A stretch of 8,155 nt of DNA, from positions 1-8,155 of the forward strand of contig CAIYKK010000079.1 in assembly GCA_903926695.1 (NCBI GenBank). The letters run 5' to 3'. Below are positions 5,535 to 8,155 of this stretch, one piece after another. Under the pieces are notes generated by a model. It was not told the DNA's origin and made no database searches. It worked only from the letters and a program-made list of their open reading frames with translations. Position numbers and translations under genes: made by a program. The stretch is from an uncultured Burkholderiales bacterium (GTDB taxonomy: Bacteria; Pseudomonadota; Gammaproteobacteria; Burkholderiales; Burkholderiaceae_C). Positions within the stretch are counted from its first letter, which is position 1. Every line of letters starts with the position of its first letter.

Positions 5535-7973
5535 TTAGCGCAGCGGCCGGATGAAGTCAGGCCCAGGCGCGTGGCGCCAGCCGGGCAGCAGCGGATCGGG
5601 GCTGTTGGAACGCCTGAAGTGCTTGGCACCGGCACCGCGCTGCGGGTCAGGCGGCGGTGGCTCGGGCTCTGACTCTGGCGCCGCGCCCGACGCCGGAGGC
5701 GTCTGTAGAGGCGTCTGTAGAGGCGGCGGCGGAAGGGACAGGCTCAGCGGCTCGGGCAGCTGGTCGATTTTTCTCTCGCGGGCGGCCTCGTCGCTGGCGG
5801 CGGCGGCGGACGCATCGGGCGGACGGTTGTTGTTCAAAAGAACGCTGACCTGGCGTGTACTCAAGAGACTGGCGGCGCTTTGCTGCGCGGCAAAACGCGC
5901 TTTCTGGTCAATCACCCCGGTGCGCAGGGCGTTCTGGAAAAAGTCGCCCACCATCGGCAGCGCGCTGCGTGCGCCCGGCCCCCAACTGTCGCCCATTGTC
6001 ACGCGGTTGTCGTTGAAACCGACCCAAGCGCCCGCCACGAGTTGCGGATGCATCATGATGAACCAGCCGTCGGTGTTGTCCTGCGTGGTGCCGGTCTTGC
6101 CCGCCAGATCGCCGCCTATGCCGTAGCGGCTGCGAATGGCCGAGCCCGTGCCCTGGTCGATCACGCCGCGCATCACGTCGAGCAGGGTGTGCGCCACCGC
6201 CGCAGGCAGGGCGGTTTCGGGCGGCTTTGGCGTAAACACTTCGAGCACGCCGCCACGGCGATCTTCGACCTGCATGATCATCACCGGCGCGATGTATCTG
6301 CCCTCGTTGGCCAGCGTGCTGTAGCTCGATACCATCTCTTTAAGCGTGACCGGGCTGGTGCCCAGCGCCAGCGAAGGCACCTCGTCGAGCTTGCTTTGCC
6401 GCACGCCCATCGCACGCGCCAGCCGGGCCACATGCGCCGGGCCGACAACCTGCATGGTCTGGGCGGTGATGGTGTTTTTGGAAAACGTCAGGCCTTCGCG
6501 CAGCGTCATGGGCTGGCCGCTGGGGCCGCCGCCGTCGGTGGGGCGCCAGAACTCGCCATTGCCCATCGGGATTTCCACCGCCTGGTCTAAAAAGCCGTCC
6601 GACGGCAGGGAGCCGTTTTCAAACGCGGCGCCATAGACAAAAGGCTTGAAGGTCGAGCCCGGCTGCCTGCGCGATTTTTCAACGTGGTCAAACGGGTCTT
6701 GGTCAAAGTCGCGGCTGCCGACCCAGGCCATGACGTGGCCGTTGCGCGGGTCCAGCGCCAGAAAACCGGCCTGCAGGCGGGTCTTGTCGTCGCGCAGCGC
6801 CTGCATGAAGGCCGCATCGGCCAGCAATTTGGCCAGCGCCGCGTCTTCGGTCAAACCGGCGTCGCGGGCGGCTTTGTACTCGGGCGTGGCGCGTACAAAG
6901 GACAGCACCAGCTCCCTTTTCGGCCCGGCCTTCGCGCCCCACATGGCGCGCTGACTGCCCTTGGCGCTGGCGAGCTTTTGCAAATTGGCGGCGTGGCGCT
7001 TCAAGGCCTTGTTGGCCATCGCCTGCAGCCGCGAGTCAATCGTCGTGCGCAATACCAGCCCGTCGGCGTAGATGTTGTAGGCGTTGCGGTCGGCCCAGTC
7101 GATGAGCCAGTGGCGCAGATGCTGGGCCAGATGCGGCGCAGGGCCGGGATCGTCGCTCTGGCGCTCAAACTCGATTCTGAGCGGCCTGTTTTTGAGCTGC
7201 GCAAAGCTGGTGGCGTTGAGCTTGTCGTGCTTGACCATCTGGGCCAGCACGGTGTTGCGCCGCTGCAGGGAACGCTCGGGGTTTTGTACCGGGTTGTAGT
7301 AGCTCGTGCCTTTGAGCATGCCCACCAGCGTGGCGCTCTCCAGCACATCGAGCTTGCCCGCCGATTTGTCAAAGTAGGTGCGCGCCGCCATCTCGATGCC
7401 AAAAGCGTTGTAGAGAAACGGCACGGTGTTGAGGTAGGTTTCGAGGATTTCGTTCTTGGAATAGACCATCTCGATTTTCAGCGCCGTGATGGCTTCCTTG
7501 AGCTTGCGCGTGAGCGTGGGCGCACGCCCGATTTCTTCGGGGTACAGGTTGCGCGCCAGCTGCTGGGTGATGGTCGAGCCGCCCTGCAGATCGCCCCGAA
7601 ACGTGTGCAGCATGGCCCCGAACGTGCGCCGGATGTCGATGCCGTGGTGCTGGTAAAAGCGGTGGTCTTCGGTGGAAATGAGCGCGGCGACCACGCTGGG
7701 GGCGATTTCAGTGAGCTTGACCCAGTCACGGTTGGAGCGCTTGAACACCGCCAGTTCACGCCCGTCAGCCGACAGCACGATGGACGGCTTGGCCATTTTC
7801 TCCTTGTGCAAATCGGCAATGCTGGGCGTGAACGGAATCAGAATCAGGGTGTAAAGCACCAGCCAAGCCATCAGCGCAGCCAGCGCCAATCCCGCGCCGC
7901 GCCAGGTCGGATGGCGCAGGCGGTCGGGCAGCGAAACGGCAAATTGCCGGAGACGGAGAAGGAGCTTTTTCAT
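5535..7973 (-). CDS. Class A penicillin-binding protein, PBP1A-like (bifunctional transglycosylase/transpeptidase)
   Basis: This 812-aa inner membrane enzyme polymerises lipid II into glycan strands and cross-links the peptides in the periplasm. A basic N-terminus (MKKLLLRLR) and a membrane helix (about 26-47) anchor it. The GT51 domain shows EDHRFYQHHG (102-111, catalytic E102), GGSTITQQLARN (131-142) and RKLKE (156-160, second glutamate E160). The transpeptidase domain shows STFK (440-443, nucleophile S440), SKN (498-500) and KTGTT (626-630). Both activities should be intact. The ATG at 7973 is preferred. The frame stays open upstream to a TTG at 8027, but the extra 18 residues are not family-like and would precede the basic membrane-targeting start. 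The last 95 or so residues are low-complexity, Pro/Glu/Ala-rich, and contain a short repeat. It could be called mrcA/ponA-like, but a paralogue of the main PBP1A is equally possible, so no symbol is given. It probably leads a pbp-yciH unit. Confidence 0.93.
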   Translation of the reverse strand: MKKLLLRLRQFAVSLPDRLRHPTWRGAGLALAALMAWLVLYTLILIPFTPSIADLHKEKMAKPSIVLSADGRELAVFKRSNRDWVKLTEIAPSVVAALISTEDHRFYQHHGIDIRRTFGAMLHTFRGDLQGGSTITQQLARNLYPEEIGRAPTLTRKLKEAITALKIEMVYSKNEILETYLNTVPFLYNAFGIEMAARTYFDKSAGKLDVLESATLVGMLKGTSYYNPVQNPERSLQRRNTVLAQMVKHDKLNATSFAQLKNRPLRIEFERQSDDPGPAPHLAQHLRHWLIDWADRNAYNIYADGLVLRTTIDSRLQAMANKALKRHAANLQKLASAKGSQRAMWGAKAGPKRELVLSFVRATPEYKAARDAGLTEDAALAKLLADAAFMQALRDDKTRLQAGFLALDPRNGHVMAWVGSRDFDQDPFDHVEKSRRQPGSTFKPFVYGAAFENGSLPSDGFLDQAVEIPMGNGEFWRPTDGGGPSGQPMTLREGLTFSKNTITAQTMQVVGPAHVARLARAMGVRQSKLDEVPSLALGTSPVTLKEMVSSYSTLANEGRYIAPVMIMQVEDRRGGVLEVFTPKPPETALPAAVAHTLLDVMRGVIDQGTGSAIRSRYGIGGDLAGKTGTTQDNTDGWFIMMHPQLVAGAWVGFNDNRVTMGDSWGPGARSALPMVGDFFQNALRTGVIDQKARFAAQQSAASLLSTRQVSVLLNNNRPPDASAAAASDEAARERKIDQLPEPLSLSLPPPPLQTPLQTPPASGAAPESEPEPPPPDPQRGAGAKHFRRSNSPDPLLPGWRHAPGPDFIRPLR
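5696..5725 (-). repeat. 12-bp tandem repeat (2.5 copies) in the PBP tail
   Basis: On the + strand GAGGCGTCTGTA occurs twice in a row (5696-5707, 5708-5719), followed by the partial copy GAGGCG. In the PBP frame it encodes PLQTPLQTPP (residues 751-760). The unit is a multiple of three, so copy-number change would lengthen or shorten the proline-rich tail without a frameshift. Confidence 0.8.
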
Positions 7974-8092
7974 TGAGGGCAAGTGTAGGTGCTTGGCGCA
8001 AGGCTCAGTCCCAGTGAGGCTACCCAACCGGCTTTTGGCGCAGCAACGATATCAGCGGTAGCGGTTTTATTCTTACCCTTCTTCCGCGAAAA
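7974..8092. other. Non-coding upstream region of the PBP gene
   Basis: No gene is supported here. It should carry the promoter of the minus-strand PBP gene, but I see no pair of good -35/-10 boxes and no Shine-Dalgarno directly before the ATG (the sequence there is GCCCTCA). Open frames crossing it on either strand have no family resemblance. Confidence 0.5.
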
Positions 8093-8155
8093 GCCCCGTC
8101 CTTCAGGGCGGGGATGCAGAGCGCGGACACCGAAGGTGTCCTCTTGCGCTGTCAA
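8093..8155 (+). mobile_element. Paired hairpins resembling an IS200/IS605 (TnpB-type) element end or remnant
   Basis: Hairpin 1 (8094-8113) is CCCCGTCC-TTCA-GGGCGGGG, eight pairs including one T-G. Hairpin 2 (8125-8141) is GGACACC-GAA-GGTGTCC, a perfect 7-bp stem. It is extended by AGCGC (8120-8124) pairing with GCGCT (8146-8150) across a TCTT bulge. The sequence ends in TGTCAA. GC-rich stems with a TTCA/TTTA loop preceded by AAGC and followed by ...TCAA are typical of the right ends of IS200/IS605 elements, where the TnpB guide RNA also ends. In hairpin 1 the T-G pair is a valid wobble only in + strand RNA and becomes A/C on the other strand, which favours a + strand RNA. There is no tnpB to its left, so this would be a remnant, a solo end or a MITE-like copy. 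A minus-strand terminator is an alternative, since hairpin 1 is followed there by CTTTT. Confidence 0.4.

Noticed and set aside
6684..7976. Long open frame on the + strand opposite the PBP gene (430 codons)
   Set aside because: It lies antisense to a gene with intact catalytic motifs. Its composition (His, Gln, Gly, Val rich) is typical of a shadow frame in GC-rich DNA, and no family is recognisable.
7974..8027. TTG start at 8027 giving an 830-aa PBP
   Set aside because: The extra 18 residues have no family likeness, there is no ribosome binding site, and the ATG at 7973 directly gives the usual basic N-terminus before the membrane helix.
7970..8155. Open frames through the right-edge hairpins on both strands
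   Set aside because: The predicted peptides only translate the palindromes, show no homology that I recognise, and run off the window edge.
8150..8155. TTGACA on the - strand at the window edge as a -35 box for the PBP gene
   Set aside because: The bases about 17 positions downstream form the hairpin and do not resemble a -10 box. The match is better explained as part of the TGTCAA end.

Overview
The window is GC-rich, densely coded bacterial chromosome. The SerB and YciH proteins look like those of Burkholderiales, most probably the Comamonadaceae (Polaromonas/Rhodoferax/Acidovorax type). That assignment is inferred from remembered family resemblance, since no search could be run.

Left part (1-3350, + strand): the 3' end of a defence operon. 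The first gene is cut by the window edge and encodes the C-terminal part of an ATP-binding protein of the AlbA_2/HATPase_c_4 ('RecG-like C-terminal') group. Its stop codon overlaps by one base the start of a complete type III restriction endonuclease subunit (Res, 997 aa). Res has intact helicase motifs and a C-terminal PD-(D/E)XK nuclease site. The matching methyltransferase (mod) should lie to the left, outside the window.

Middle (3366-4076, + strand): serB, phosphoserine phosphatase, a housekeeping gene of serine biosynthesis that starts 15 bases after res ends. It converges on a block of four minus-strand genes.

Right part (4108-7973, - strand), in order of transcription: a class A penicillin-binding protein (PBP1A-like, bifunctional cell wall synthase with a proline-rich tail); a YciH/SUI1 translation factor with an extra four-cysteine cluster; an intrinsic terminator; a membrane-anchored DUF2726-type protein; and a small HNH endonuclease only 2 bases downstream of it. 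The last two form a tightly coupled pair whose joint job is unknown, and they are the least explained genes here.

Right edge (7974-8155): no gene is supported. The final 65 bases hold two consecutive strong hairpins and end in TGTCAA. This resembles the right end of an IS200/IS605 (TnpB-type) element or a remnant of one, though a terminator role is also possible.

No tRNA, rRNA or CRISPR array was seen. The strongest candidates for something new are the ATP-binding protein/Res operon, the DUF2726-HNH pair and the hairpin block at the right edge. None is proven to be a new system.
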